64,000 nt of DNA from Prostheceraeus crozeri (taxonomy: Eukaryota; Platyhelminthes; Polycladida; Euryleptidae): NCBI GenBank assembly GCA_907163375.1, contig CAJQUW010003146.1, positions 434,001-498,000 on the forward strand, in the 5' to 3' direction. Positions 31,489 to 42,784 of this stretch are shown here, piece by piece. The notes beneath the pieces are model-generated. The model saw only the letters and a list, made by a program, of their open reading frames with translations. It was not told the origin of the DNA and did no database searches. The position numbers and the translations under genes are program-made. Within the stretch, counting starts at the first letter, position 1. Each line of letters opens with the position of its first letter.

Positions 31489-33800
31489 AGTTATAGAACT
31501 TTTGTTTGGCGAGTGATAAAAGATATACAAATATAGTGTTATAATATTTTTTTTAATTTATATATATATCAAATTTATCTATCTTAGAAATTGGAAAATT
31601 AAAAAGGTTCAGTAGTTATTCCATCAGGTAAAATTTTTCTTTTATCATCAAATGGATCTAATGCTAATTTATGTTCTTCTTTGAAATACATTTTATGTTT
31701 CTTTGAATTAAGTCTGTAATTACATGCTGTTTTTATTTCATTATTAAATAATGCATTTTTATAATCTTGAAATGTTATTTGATTAGCCACTGATGCCTTT
31801 GAAATTCCTTTTAATGTTTTATGTGTTTTAATATTATTAGTTGTATCATAACAGTAACATTTAGATTTTAAAAATATAGCTTCTGTTATGAAATCTACAT
31901 TTCCTTCTAGTTCATCTTTTACTTTACATAAATCAGAAGGATGAATGATATCTTTTATTTTATTAATTTCTTCATCAAGTGAAGAATTGTTTGGTATTGT
32001 TAATTCTAAGAAAACACTATCAGTGTCACTAAAATGTAATTTATAGTTTTTGCCATAAGCAGGTGCTAAATAATCATATATAAATTTATACATAAATAGT
32101 TTAGCTAATTCTAATATAGTGAATCCAATGAAATTAAACTTATCATGTTTTACGCTAATTCGACGTAAGTGTACAGCACATAGTTCATCACTAAATCTAG
32201 TAGTTCTTTTATATGTAGGTTTCCTTGTTAAATTTTGAAACCTATCTTTATCATAAACTATTTCAATATTTTGTCTATTACGCACATTTTCTAAAGTCTT
32301 ACCATAAAATGCATTATTCATTAATTTGAAGAACACGTTTCCAAAATCATCTGTATTTCTTTTAGCTATTTTACGTTTTTCAATATTGAACTCTATATAA
32401 TTTTTTAACCATTTAGATTTTTGATAAAATAGTTTTCGATGTATTTTGGTGAGAATCATTCCATGTTCTAAATACCAATCTAGCATTCTTTCTTCAACAA
32501 CATACTTTCCTTTATTGCTTTGTGTTAACATAAGTTTTTTTGTTGGTCTGTATTTTTTAGGAATTATAGATTTTTGATAATCTGAAAAATCTTCTATATT
32601 GGGAATTTTGTTTTCGGGACAGAAAGGAAAATATTTTGTTTTATCTTTTATTTCATCAGGGTATACTAAATCAACTTCATATATATAACCATGATTATAA
32701 TTTCCATCATATGTTTTTTGATAATCTAGAATATTACACCATTCCATCTCACCTGTTGGTAATTCTTGTATCATGCAAGAAGAATATAAGCTATTAAAAT
32801 CATAATATAACAAATAGTTTTCTCTCATGGTTTCATCAACTGCTGCTTGACTATCTTCATTTGATATAAGTCCTTCTATATTTTGATTAAGCAATTTTAT
32901 AAACTGATCGCTTTCTTCTGGAGATAAAGGTTTCATTATTCCATAATCATCAGGATTTACTTTTTTATTGTAACACTGTACATAACGATTACCTAAAACT
33001 GATGAAACTCCACCTCTAATTCCAGATTCAAAAAATAATAATTTATCATATGTATTTTCTTTATAATGTTTAAGTTTAACACCAGTATGTTTTAATCCTG
33101 CTAACCATGTTAAACCTGGTGTAGAATAACAATGACATGGATCTATTTCGTAATATTCTAAACACATATCACGAAAGTTTTCGAAAAGATCAGCTAGTAT
33201 TAATACATCTATCTGAAGATATTTCATTGTATAATCATACATTGTTCTACAATTTAACTCTCTCCAATTCTTTTCAGCTTCTGCATAGTCTTCTTTAGAT
33301 AATTGTGATTGTTTTAATGTTGATTTAAATTTATTTATTGGAGGAAGTTCTTTTTCTTCCATAATTTTATGCACAGAATTAAAATCAGTCTTCGACTGTG
33401 AACCACAGGTTTTATCTCCAGTTATGTACTCATACGGAAATATTCCTTTTAAAGGTTTTAAATTATATTTATTTAATATTTTACATTGTTCAGATTTCAA
33501 AGTTTTTCCCATAACATCTAATGAATAGGGAGTAAAAAATCTAAATGCATCTAAAATTCTAATACAACCTAATTGCATTGAAAAATATTCTTCTTCTGTT
33601 TTACATAGTACATTTATTTGTTGTTGTTGTAATTTTTCAGATGAAAATAAATCTTTCATTACTAGATGGAAATCATATTTAGAACCATTGTAGAAATATA
33701 GAGGAACAAAGTTATATTTAAATTTATTAACATTATGATTACAAGAATTATGTGCTGCACCTCTATATAATCCATTTAGATGATCATGACCTTTTACTTT

Positions 33801-33815
33801 GACGGCAGAGCCGTC
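33801..33815. repeat. GC-rich hairpin in PolB
   Basis: GACGGC-AGA-GCCGTC: 6-bp stem, 3-nt loop. The encoded residues ('DGSAV') interrupt an otherwise AT-rich stretch. Confidence 0.7.
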
Positions 33816-34154
33816 GCTTCGCTTGTCAAGATATCTACCTTTGCCAGTTTTATAATTATTTGTAAAACCTTTTCCACAGTAATAACAATTTGTTTCATTA
33901 ACAAAATTAATTTTTTCTTCATCCGTTAATGGAAGCATTGGTATATTTGTTTCAAGCAATTGTGAAAAGCGACCTTGTAATTCTTCTACTTTCTTTGTAA
34001 ACATTTCTGAACTATCTTCACCATAGTATTGAAAATATTCTGATTTAAATAATTCAGGATAATTTGAATGAATGTACATTCCCCAACATAATGGTTTTTG
34101 TTCAAATAAATATTTTTCTTTACTTTGTTCAGATGCACTTTTTTCATATTTATA

Positions 34155-34227
34155 AACCGAAGGTTCTAGGGCTTGGCCCGTACAATTATCAGAATCGGGC
34201 GAAGCCCTGGAAGACATCTCCGATGTC
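34155..34227. repeat. GC-rich hairpin cluster inside PolB
   Basis: Four hairpins with 3-nt loops in AT-rich surroundings: AACC-GAA-GGTT, GGGC-TTG-GCCC, GGGC-GAA-GCCC (34197-34207) and GACATC-TCC-GATGTC (34213-34227). Bases 34155-34183 are the exact reverse complement of 35877-35905. Confidence 0.8.
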
Positions 34228-35876
34228 CCGTGATTTTGTGTCATATTAACATTATATGCTTCGAAATCACAATAAATAGTAAAGGGTACTCTATTTTTAA
34301 AATACCATTTATTATATTCTAAATAATCATCTTTTGGAAATGTGTTTCTGACTGCTTCATTTTGTTGGCAATTCTCCAAATGTCTATTCATTTCTTCTTT
34401 AGTTCTAAAACTTGTCATACATTGAAGACAAGGAAAATTAGCATTATCTGAAGTTTTTGTAAATATAGAAACATCTTTACACAATATAAAATGACCCTGA
34501 TAATATATTATATTCGCTTGTGCTGGTTGTTTTGACTGTTCTAATTTTTCAAATTTATCTTTATATATTTCATGTGTTTCATCAATTTCTTTTGTAAGAT
34601 TAAATGTATTTCGATGAAAATTTTGATTTAATATTTGTAGCTGTTGTTCATATTCTTTATCATATTGTTCTTTATATTGTTGTAGACATTTTTTTAAAGA
34701 TTCATTTATTTTTTGATTGGTTTCATTTTCTTCATTATTTAATTCTTTATTGTCTTCATTTAATTTTTGAATCGTTTCTATCTTATTTTGATATTCATGG
34801 CCATATTCTTGTACTAATATTTTTGTTTATTGTTGATAATCTGTTTTTACATTTTTGTAAACTTTCATTTAAATTTTGTAATTTTTGTTGATATTCTAAA
34901 GATAAAGATAAATAATCGGTATCGTAATCATAATTATAATTACGTCCTTTATAATTATTATGATTAATCATTATTGGTGATAATGTTTTAACAATTTCAA
35001 ATTTTTCAGTACATATTATATTTCCTTGGTAAAAGATATTATGATGCATGTAATTTCCTCTATCATTATATGCTATTTCTGATTGACATAAATTTTTATT
35101 ATTCAAATAAATTTTTTTTGAATCTGAGTAAAGTGGAGTAATTTTACCAATAGAAACATAATTCACATTTAATTCAAAAACATTTACTTCTATTAAATTT
35201 TTATTCTTTTTATAAAACTTTATTAACCTACTATAATCATATGGAAATTTATCTAAGCCATCAGAGAGATCAAATTCATTTATGTATTCTTCTTTATTAT
35301 AATGACTTAGTCTTTCTTTGTGATATTCTGCAGGATGTAAATGTGCTATAATACTCCACAGAAAACAATAATCATCTTCATTTTTTATGTTGATTATTTG
35401 TGGTGAACTGAAAGGTAAAGGAACATAACTACCACCAGTATTATTTTTATATTTATCAATTACTATTTTCTTAGATAGTATTTTAACAAATCTCCAACCA
35501 GATTCACGTAACTGGGCTTCAATTATACAATTTTCTAATTTAAGTATCATCGATTCAAATATGGGTTGTATATCATTTACATTATGAATTTCTTGTGAAT
35601 TTGTAAAATGTCCTTGTATTATTTCTTCAGGAATTCCACCAGGTCCATTTTTTGTATAAAGTACTTCTACATTCATATAACATTTGAAAGATTTCTTAAA
35701 TATATTATAAAAGTTTGTTAATACATTATAAAAAGTTTCATCGGTTTCATTATGTTCAACGGACTGATTAAATAAATATTTTATATCTGTTGCGGCTTCA
35801 TCGGTTTTTTTAGTTTCATCAAATTCATCTATTTCGTTAAATTCATCAGTATCGCTAAATAAATATCTTCCATCTG

Positions 35877-35905
35877 GTACGGGCCAAGCCCTAGAACCTT
35901 CGGTT
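35877..35905. repeat. GC-rich double hairpin, inverted copy of 34155-34183
   Basis: GTAC, GGGC-CAA-GCCC (35881-35891), TAG, AACC-TTC-GGTT (35895-35905). A perfect 29-base inverted match to 34155-34183, 1.7 kb away in the same gene. Confidence 0.85.
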
Positions 35906-36284
35906 TGTACGGTCTCATCTTCAATATTAAAAACTTTTTTATATTCTGAATGTGAATAATCATCAAACATTTTTTAACTTTTATATCAGTAGGTAATGTT
36001 TCTAGATAGTTTTTATAACTATTTAATTCAATATATTTCCTTCATCAACTCGATCTACATTTTGTAAATGCAATTTACTATTTAAATGAGATTGATAACT
36101 TCTTTTTGTTTGCAACTTTTTATTACATAAGTTACAATAAAACTTGGTATTTTCCATTTTTTTATTTTTTAAAGAAAAAATTGTGTTTTAATTTTAGATA
36201 TAAACATTCTAATATCAAGGACTTGAGTGTTATTTTATATTATTATATATTTCACGTTCCTAAGTTATTTTATTTTCTTTATCA

Positions 36285-36345
36285 TATTAAGTTTTATCAT
36301 ATTAAGTTTTATCATATCAAGTTTTATCATATAACGTTTTATCAA
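36285..36345. repeat. Short tandem repeat (TATCATATTAAGTTT)n
   Basis: Four or so imperfect copies of a 15-base unit between PolB and the clamp-like gene. Confidence 0.7.
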
Positions 36346-36359
36346 AAGATAATTTAAAT

Positions 36360-37650
36360 TTATTTTCACTAACTATTGATTCTTCATTATCATCATCAAT
36401 TGATTCTTCATCATCATCATAAATGGATTCTTCAACATCATAAATTACACTTTTTGGTATAGGATGCCATTCCCTGATAGGATACCATTCTCTTATTGGA
36501 ATATCTAACTCTAAATTACATTTTTTATCTGATAATATAATAGAGAAAAATATTGGTCTTTGATCTCTTTTGGAAAATTTAATAACACCACCATAATCTG
36601 AATCACTTTTAGTTTTTATTAAAGATGATAAAATTTTAAATTGATTAGATGTAAATCCTAATTTAAATTTTGTAGACCCGACACATAGCTGTCTAACAGT
36701 ATCTTCAACTATTCCATCATTATTATTTTCAATTGTAAGAAATGAAATTTAGATAAATTTTGATTATATGTAGTATTAATATCATGTACATCAGTATGAG
36801 ATATAAATTTTTCTTCACTTAAATTTTTATAATTACTAATATTTTCATAATCTTTTTTACGATTTACACCTTTTTCAGATGTTTCAGAATCATCATCATC
36901 TTTATCAGATTCTTCAATATGATTCAGAGGATTATTATGATTATGATTATGGTCATTGTTAATAGTATAAGGTGTTGTCCACATATAAATTTTCTCTTGT
37001 TGAGCTAAACCATTTATGTAAGATTTTAACAAATTAATATTTAAATTTGAATATAATCCTATATATGTATCATCATCATATCTTTGCGGCATTTCTAATG
37101 TTTCTTGTTTATAAATAGTGTCCCTATAATAAACTTGACATAATAATTCTTCATTATGTTTTTTACTCTCTATATGAATGTTATATTGATTTTGTTCATC
37201 AACAAATAATCTAATTTTTTCTTTGGAAAAAGATTTTAATTTTTTAACTAATTCTTTAATATTGATATAATTAATAATTTTAGTTTCTATCCAATCAGTA
37301 TTACTAATCGGCAAAACTGCTCTAATAAAACCATAAACATTATTATGACCTATTATAACCATGTTTTCTTTATTTAATTCAACATAAGCCACATCATTAT
37401 ATTTACTTACTATATCCATAAATTTAATAAACGGGTCTCCTGGAAATAAACAATAATTAGTTTCTATAGAAGGTAAACCTTTAGTCTGTTCTCTAAATAT
37501 TTCTGCTTGTAATTCAAATAAAATATTAACATCTATACATGGATTATTATAATTATCAAAACATTTATTTTCAAATCCCGTTGATCTCATCGAATAAGAA
37601 GAACAGGATGATGCGGACGAATATAATTTTTTTAAATTTGGTTTTTCCAT
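36360..37650 (-). pseudogene. Possible PCNA-like sliding clamp / processivity factor
   Basis: The N-terminal 60 residues are Ser/Cys-rich. Then 'PFIKFMDIVSKYNDVAYVEL' through 'NMVIIGHNNVYGFIRAVLP' and 'INIKELVKKLKSFSKEKIRL' give the strand-helix rhythm of a clamp domain. A long acidic/His linker follows. The last part ('VGSTKFKLGFTSNQFKILSS', 'VIKFSKRDQRPIFFSII', 'NLELDIP') resembles the second half of PCNA. No catalytic residues exist to confirm this, so it is a pattern match only. The gene lies next to PolB on the same strand. The alternative is an unrelated beta-rich protein. About one break. Confidence 0.35.
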
Positions 37651-37696
37651 TTTTTTATTTTTATTAGAAAAAATTTTATTTTTTTATTGTTAAAAA

Positions 37697-38637
37697 ATGA
37701 TGTTACCAAATGTTGGTGGAGGTGCATATATCCCGAATAATCGTGAATTAGAAATAGAGATAGAAAATTATATCATGAAAACTGGAGACGTTTTATCTGG
37801 TCCATTGCATCTTTCTATTCTTCCGCAACAAAATACAGAGTTAACAAATAAACAATATGTTGATACACAAATCAATGACTTAAAAGAAAAATATATAAAC
37901 GATGTTTTGGTTCCACTGATGAATGAATTAAAGTTGCCTAAACTTAATGAATCATTAAACTTAAACTTAATGAAACTAAATCATTAAACGAAAAATTATT
38001 AAAACTTGATAAAAAGGATAGAGAGCTAGAAGCAGATATAGCAAAACTTTTTAAAAAGATTTCTGAACAATCAAAAATTTTAATATTACTTTCTATAAAG
38101 TTAAAATCTGCAGTCATTAAAAATAAACATCAGATACAACTATTGAAAGAACAATTAGAAGATGAAATAGAAAAACTACCTGAAAGAATTAAATAAAAAT
38201 TAAAGCAGTTACAAACTACATTCCAAAAAAGTGTTGATGAATTAAGTTCTAAAATTACTCAACAAATGAAAAAGATGAATAGAATAATCAATGAAGTAAA
38301 CTCGCTTAATGAAAAAGTTGATAAAATGAAAACTCTTAAAATCAATTTAGAAAATGAATTAAAGAAAAATCTACAAGAAAACTCTAAAGAAAATAAAGAA
38401 CAGTTAGATTCTGTTAAAAGACAATTAGATGTTCTTAAAATTAAGTTAAATGCTCTTAAAACGGCGTTGAAGATGAATCAGGAGAAAATGCAAGTTAATA
38501 GAAAAGAAATTAAAGTACATCACACGCTACTTGACGCAATAGATAAAGTGCAAAAGAAAATTAATAAAGTTATCACGAAGTTGTTGGACATTCACAAAAG
38601 TCAATCTAAAACGGACCAAAGGTCCTCGAGGCTTTAG
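37697..38637 (+). pseudogene. Phage-tail-fibre-like protein with long coiled coil
   Basis: The N-terminus carries 'YIMKTGDVLSGPLHLSIL' and 'TELTNKQYVDTQINDLKEKY', the motif at the base of many phage tail fibres (pattern MxGxLxL...A/TxKxYVD). A long Lys/Glu/Leu heptad-rich coiled coil follows ('NSLNEKVDKMKTLKINLENE', 'VKRQLDVLKIKLNALKTALK'). This suggests a trimeric fibre or stalk on the virion. It is divergent from the clamp-like gene and shares a 46-base spacer with it. The stop region contains a double hairpin. About two breaks. Confidence 0.6.
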
Positions 38638-38639
38638 CC
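38613..38639. repeat. GC-rich double hairpin at the end of the fibre gene
   Basis: GGACC-AAA-GGTCC (38613-38625) followed by GGCT-TT-AGCC (38630-38639), overlapping the stop codon region of the fibre-like gene. Confidence 0.8.
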
Positions 38640-38682
38640 GATCGTAAATATTTTTCCCAAAAGTCAAATTTAATCCTAAAAA

Positions 38683-39249
38683 ATGCCTATAATTTATAAA
38701 CACAATCTTAAACATTTTGCTTCAAATCAAAAAATTGCTCATGAACCATCTATGAAATCTGTTTATCATTATGACAGTGTAGAAACAGTCGGAACACAAA
38801 AGTTCCTAGCCACCGCAGGTGCCGTTCAAAAAGAAGGGGATGGTATATTTTCTGGTATTGGAAGTATCGTTAACCTAATTAAAAATAATAAAGATTTGAT
38901 TACATCTGCTGCAAAAGGAGCAGCTGCTATAGGTAGTACAGCTAGTGCAATATCAAATGCTGTTAAGTCTCAAAACGAATTAAAACAACTAGAAGCTATT
39001 CGTAAACTTAGGAATGATTCTGAAGAACTAAAAAATTTAAAAAAACTTTCAGAGGAAACAAAAAACAAAATTGCTAACATAGCTGTTGGGGAAACCTTGA
39101 GGAGCGGAGCTCCGTCTGATAGTAAACATAAGAAGAAATCAGGCGTAGCCATAAAACGTTCAATTGAAGAAATAAGAGGCAATGGCGTGAGCAGCAACCT
39201 TCGGTCTAACCAGCAAAGCTGTAGCGGAGCTGGTCTAGCAAAATTCTAA
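38683..39249 (+). CDS. Polinton pVI-like / internal virion protein
   Basis: A continuous 188-residue frame. After a polar N-terminus comes an amphipathic, Gly/Ala-rich stretch ('GDGIFSGIGSIVNLIKNN', 'AAKGAAAIGSTASAISNAVK'), then a charged coiled coil ('LEAIRKLRNDSEELKNLKKL') and a basic tail. Amphipathic helix plus basic tail is the plan of adenovirus protein VI-type membrane-lytic proteins. Its place directly before the major capsid gene supports a virion role. The C-terminal third is studded with GC-rich hairpins, so that part may be recent added sequence. Confidence 0.5.
   Translation: MPIIYKHNLKHFASNQKIAHEPSMKSVYHYDSVETVGTQKFLATAGAVQKEGDGIFSGIGSIVNLIKNNKDLITSAAKGAAAIGSTASAISNAVKSQNELKQLEAIRKLRNDSEELKNLKKLSEETKNKIANIAVGETLRSGAPSDSKHKKKSGVAIKRSIEEIRGNGVSSNLRSNQQSCSGAGLAKF
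39101..39221. repeat. GC-rich hairpin cluster in the pVI-like gene
   Basis: GGAGC-GGA-GCTCC (39101-39113), GGC-GTA-GCC (39142-39150), ACC-TTC-GGT (39197-39205) and CAGC-AAA-GCTG (39211-39221). All have 3-nt loops. The GGCGTAGCC copy shares flanking bases with 42806-42814. Confidence 0.75.
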
Positions 39250-39380
39250 AATTATATTTTAGTAAAATTTTTTAGTAAAATTTTTTTAGTAAAATTTTTT
39301 TAGGAAAATTTTTTTAGGAAAATTTTTTAGTAAAACTATTTTAGTAAAATTATTTTAGTAAAATTTTTTTAGTAAACTTT
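39244..39380. repeat. AT-rich tandem repeat (TTTAGTAAAATTTT)n
   Basis: Roughly ten degenerate copies of a 13-17-base unit between the pVI-like gene and the major capsid gene. Confidence 0.8.
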
Positions 39381-39425
39381 TTCTGTCTGTGAGAAAAACA
39401 AAAAGTCAAATTATTTTTTATAAAA

Positions 39426-40777
39426 ATGTCTTCGCTTATCGAAAATAAATTTAGATTAGACGACCCTCCGTTCGTCAGTTACAATCAAAAAAAGAATGAT
39501 TATATAAGAATTGCTATGAATCCCGGATCTTCTAGTAGAGTAAATACTGGAGGAGATTTAATTTTTGAAGTCGATAATCAGCAGAGTTATATATATTTAC
39601 CTGATTCATTTTTATACTGTGAATATTCTTTATATAGTGATGCCAATTTTACAACACCATTACCAGAAACCGATAATGTTGCACTAGAGAATAATTTCTT
39701 TCCAAAATTATTTACACAAATGCGTTTAGATGTTGCAACTCAAAATATAGAAACATTAAGTGATTCTCCAGGTGTAATTGATACAATGCTTAGATTTGTA
39801 ACAATTGGTGAAAATAATAAAAAGTATGATATCGAAGGTTGGTTTCCTGATACTAATGATGGTATAATTGTTGATGATTTAACTCACGCTGGAACAGATG
39901 CAGCAGGAATTGCGAAAGATGTAGAAAATATTGCAAAACATTTAAATAAAACAAATAATGATGCATATAAAGAAAGACGTGAATTTAACAAGAAAAGTAA
40001 ACAGACAGTAAATTAGTCATTGTCTCCATTATTCGGATATTTAGATTATGATAAAATATCATATCAATTAAAATTTAAATTAATAATTCATCGTACAGCA
40101 AATAATGAATTAATCTTTTTTGGTAAGACTGGAAAAAAGCATATTTAAAAATTGATAGACTTGAATGGTGGATTAAGCATATTACTCCTAGTTTAGAGAT
40201 TGAAACAGCCATTGCAACAAGATTAAATACTAACAAACCAATTCCAGTTAATTTTCTAAAGCGTACTGCTAGTTCAGTAACTTTTTCAGAGCAAAGATTT
40301 AACTGGCATTTTACTAGAACTGCGAATACTCCAAGATATTTATTACTAACATTTCAAAGAAATAATTCTCCAAGTTTTGATAAGAACAACAATCTTTTTC
40401 ATATTAATACAATTCGAAGTCTACAAGTTTCATTAAATCAAACCCGTTATCCAATTGATCCATTAAGATTCGATGATACCAATAATCAATTTATGGAAGG
40501 ATATGATTCTTATCGAAATCTTTGTATAGAATTTGGAGTTGAACCACAATTAACTCCTGGAGATTGGAGACATTTATATCCTGTTTTCTGTTTCGATTTA
40601 AGTGCACAATCTGAAGATATTATCAAGACTGGTTGTGATGTAACAATTAATATTGAAAAGAAAGATTCCACAACATCATTGATGGCTTATGGATTATTGC
40701 TAGAAGATGTAAAATATTCTATTGAAATTCTTAATGGAAAGATGGCTAGGATTAATCAATTTTTTTTCATAACTTAA
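39426..40777 (+). pseudogene. Major capsid protein (hexon-type, double jelly-roll) of element C
   Basis: The N-terminal part has 'GGDLIFEVDNQQSYIYLPDS', 'ALENNFFPKLFTQMRLDVAT' and 'ETLSDSPGVIDTMLRFVT'. Later come 'RLEWWIKHITPSLEIETAI', 'FNWHFTRTANTPRYLLLTFQ', 'LQVSLNQTRYPIDPLRFD' and 'LTPGDWRHLYPVFCFDLSAQ'. This agrees with adintovirus/Polinton hexon-like capsid proteins of a lineage different from the MCP of element D. It forms the icosahedral shell. The ATG follows an A-rich leader. About two breaks. Confidence 0.75.
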
Positions 40778-40920
40778 AATTTTGACAACTAGAATAGATT
40801 AAAATTTTTGATAACTTAAAATTTTTTCATAACTAGAATAGATTAAAATTTTTGATAACTTAAAATTTATTCATAATTAGAATAGATTAAAAATTTTTGG
40901 TAACTTAAAATTTTTTATTA
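40778..40920. repeat. AT-rich tandem repeat after the capsid gene
   Basis: About three copies of a roughly 45-base unit containing AACTAGAATAGATTAAAATTT, ending at the leader of the next gene. Confidence 0.75.
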
Positions 40921-40923
40921 AAA

Positions 40924-41406
40924 ATGTCGCAAGCGAAAAGTAATAATAATAAAACTGTTGAATTAAAATTACGTAATATTGTTGACAAAAATACCCCTAA
41001 AACTATTACGATTAACAAAAAAAAGTATTACATAATTAAACCAATGATAGAGAATATTCAATTACAAGAAGAAAAGAATGGCGGGATTCTCCCATTAATT
41101 CCCCTAATAATAGGTGGCATAGCAGCTGCAGGAAGTGTTGCAGATGGGACAGCTGGTATTGTCCAAGCAGTAAATAAAAATAAATCAGATAAAGCAGCAT
41201 TAGAAGAACAAAAACGTCATAATAGAGAGTTAGAGAAAGTTGCTAGGGGTGAAGGAGTAGTAGATAATTTTATTAGTAAATTAAAATTAGTTGATGAAGG
41301 AAAACGAGTTCTTAAAAATATTCTCCACAATGTTGATGATTTAATTGAAATTAAAGAAACAAAAGATGGTTCTGGAATATATCTAAGTCCTAGTATGATT
41401 CGGTAA
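40924..41406 (+). CDS. Small virion protein with hydrophobic segment (core-peptide-like)
   Basis: A continuous 160-residue frame. A Lys-rich N-terminus ('DKNTPKTITINKKKYYIIK') is followed by 'GGILPLIPLIIGGIAAAGSV' and a charged helical segment. The GG-LP-LIPLI hydrophobic pattern recurs in Polinton pX-like proteins, as at 4403-4852 in element A. A role in DNA condensation or membrane entry is inferred. It lies between the capsid gene and the PLA2-integrase gene. A hairpin (41415-41427) follows the stop. Confidence 0.5.
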   Translation: MSQAKSNNNKTVELKLRNIVDKNTPKTITINKKKYYIIKPMIENIQLQEEKNGGILPLIPLIIGGIAAAGSVADGTAGIVQAVNKNKSDKAALEEQKRHNRELEKVARGEGVVDNFISKLKLVDEGKRVLKNILHNVDDLIEIKETKDGSGIYLSPSMIR

Positions 41407-41414
41407 TAACCTCA

Positions 41415-41427
41415 GGACCTTTGGTCC
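41415..41427. repeat. GC-rich hairpin after the 40924-41406 gene
   Basis: GGACC-TTT-GGTCC, the reverse complement of the hairpin at 38613-38625. It may also act as a terminator-like structure. Confidence 0.75.
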
Positions 41428-41476
41428 ATAAGGTAAAAGATTTATTTTATCTTTTAAATTTTTTTTATCTTTTAAA

Positions 41477-42765
41477 ATGAATTCTAAAAATTCCGAAAAT
41501 TTAATTAAATTAAAAATTGCTAACTTAGATTTATTAAATTATCTATTAAACAAAAATAAAAACTCAAATTGTCAGCATATTGGAGGTGACAGACAAAAAA
41601 CATTAGAAAACTTTCCTGGATTTATTTGGAGTAAATATTCGAAAGAAAAACATCTTCCTGGTCATTCATATACTGGTCCAGGAACTCGATTAGATATAAG
41701 ACTAGATGAGAATAATAATCCAAAACCAGATGAAGAACCAATAAATAGAGTAGATGCCGCCGCTTATAGACATGATTTAGCTTATCGAAATCATGATCTA
41801 AGTTCTCGACATGCAGCTGATAAGAAGATGATTCAAGAATTAGATAGTATTCAAAATCCTACATTTAGAGAAAGAATTGAAAGAATGTTTGTTAAGAAAG
41901 CTTTACAAGCTAAAATATTATTCGGTCAGGGGATAGATGAAACGACAGCAAAGTTGTCTGAGAGCAACGCTCGAACCTACGCCTCCGAAATTCATAAAGA
42001 ATACAGAAGGCCTAAATATTTATTGAAAGTAAAAGTATTTAATAAAGATGATATTTGGAGTGCTGATCTTATTCATATGCCGAATGAAAGGGACTACAAA
42101 TACGCATTGACCGTTATAGATTTATATACACGATACGCTTGCGTAAAGCCTTTAAAAAATAAAAGTGGTCTATCAGTTAAATATGCGTTTGAAGAAATCT
42201 TTAAAGAAAGTAAGAGAAAGCCAAAAAAATTGTTTGTAGATAAAGGGTCGGAATTTTATAACCGAAACGTTCAGCCACTATTTGAAACTGTTTATTCAAC
42301 TGAAAACGCTGGAAAAGCTGTAGTGATAGAAAGATTCAATCGGACGTTAAAAAATAAATTATTCAAGAAATTTACTGAGCAAAGAAATCAGAAATGGTTG
42401 AAGATATTACCAGGAGTTGTAGAAGAGTACAATAATAAAGTTCATTCTGGTATTGAAGAAACTCCAAAGAATGCTTCTGACGACCCTGATTTGATAAGAA
42501 AAAAATATTCGAGAATAATTATTCGAATGAGAGTAATCCGAATTTGCAGAAACTTAAGCCGAAATTTAAAATTGGAGATAGAGTTAGAATATTTAAATAT
42601 AAGAATAAATTTGAAAAAGGCTTCGTCGGATACTGGACGAAAGAGATATTTGAAGTTTGTAAAATAAATCAAACTTATCCGATTACTTACGAAATCAAAG
42701 ATTTAGATGATGAAGATATCAGAGGCCGATTTTATCAAAATGAATTACAACGAAGTGATTTTTAA
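41477..42765 (+). pseudogene. Phospholipase A2-like domain fused to integrase
   Basis: One frame first encodes a parvovirus/adintovirus-type PLA2 domain: Ca-binding loop 'SYTGPGTRLD', catalytic 'RVDAAAYRHDLAYRNHDLSS' and helix 'RHAADKKMIQEL'. After a short linker it enters a DDE integrase: 'DIWSADLIHMPN', 'FVDKGSEFYN', 'KAVVIERFNRTLKNK'. The end of the region has the SH3-like tail 'FVGYWTKEIFEVCKIN'. PLA2 opens endosomal membranes on entry and integrase inserts the element. A double hairpin (41944-41972) sits exactly between the domains. About one break near the end of the gene. Confidence 0.8.
41944..41972. repeat. GC-rich double hairpin at the PLA2/integrase boundary
   Basis: GACAGC-AAA-GTTGTC (one G-U pair) and GAGC-AAC-GCTC. 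The encoded linker residues are 'TAKLSESNARTY'. Confidence 0.7.
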
Positions 42766-42784
42766 TTTTTGGAACTAACGTTTC

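Larger units (their letters stand above)
31599..36157 (-). pseudogene. Protein-primed family B DNA polymerase of element C
   Basis: Read from the right, it opens with a C2H2 zinc finger ('FYCNLCNKKLQTKRSYQSHL'). An acidic region and a conserved Polinton PolB N-terminal domain follow ('RESGWRFVKILSKKIVIDKY', 'GGSYVPLPF', 'NIKNEDDYCFLWSIIAHLHP'). The polymerase proper has Exo I 'FTIYCDFEAYNV', Exo II 'YNGSKYDFHLV', motif A 'YYDFNSLYSSCM', motif B 'FFKLMNNAFYGKTLENV', motif C 'FSDTDSVF' and a C-terminal 'DPFDDKRKILPDGITTEPF'. It replicates the linear element from a protein primer. Broken, about three breaks. Two GC-rich double hairpins lie inside it. Confidence 0.9.
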
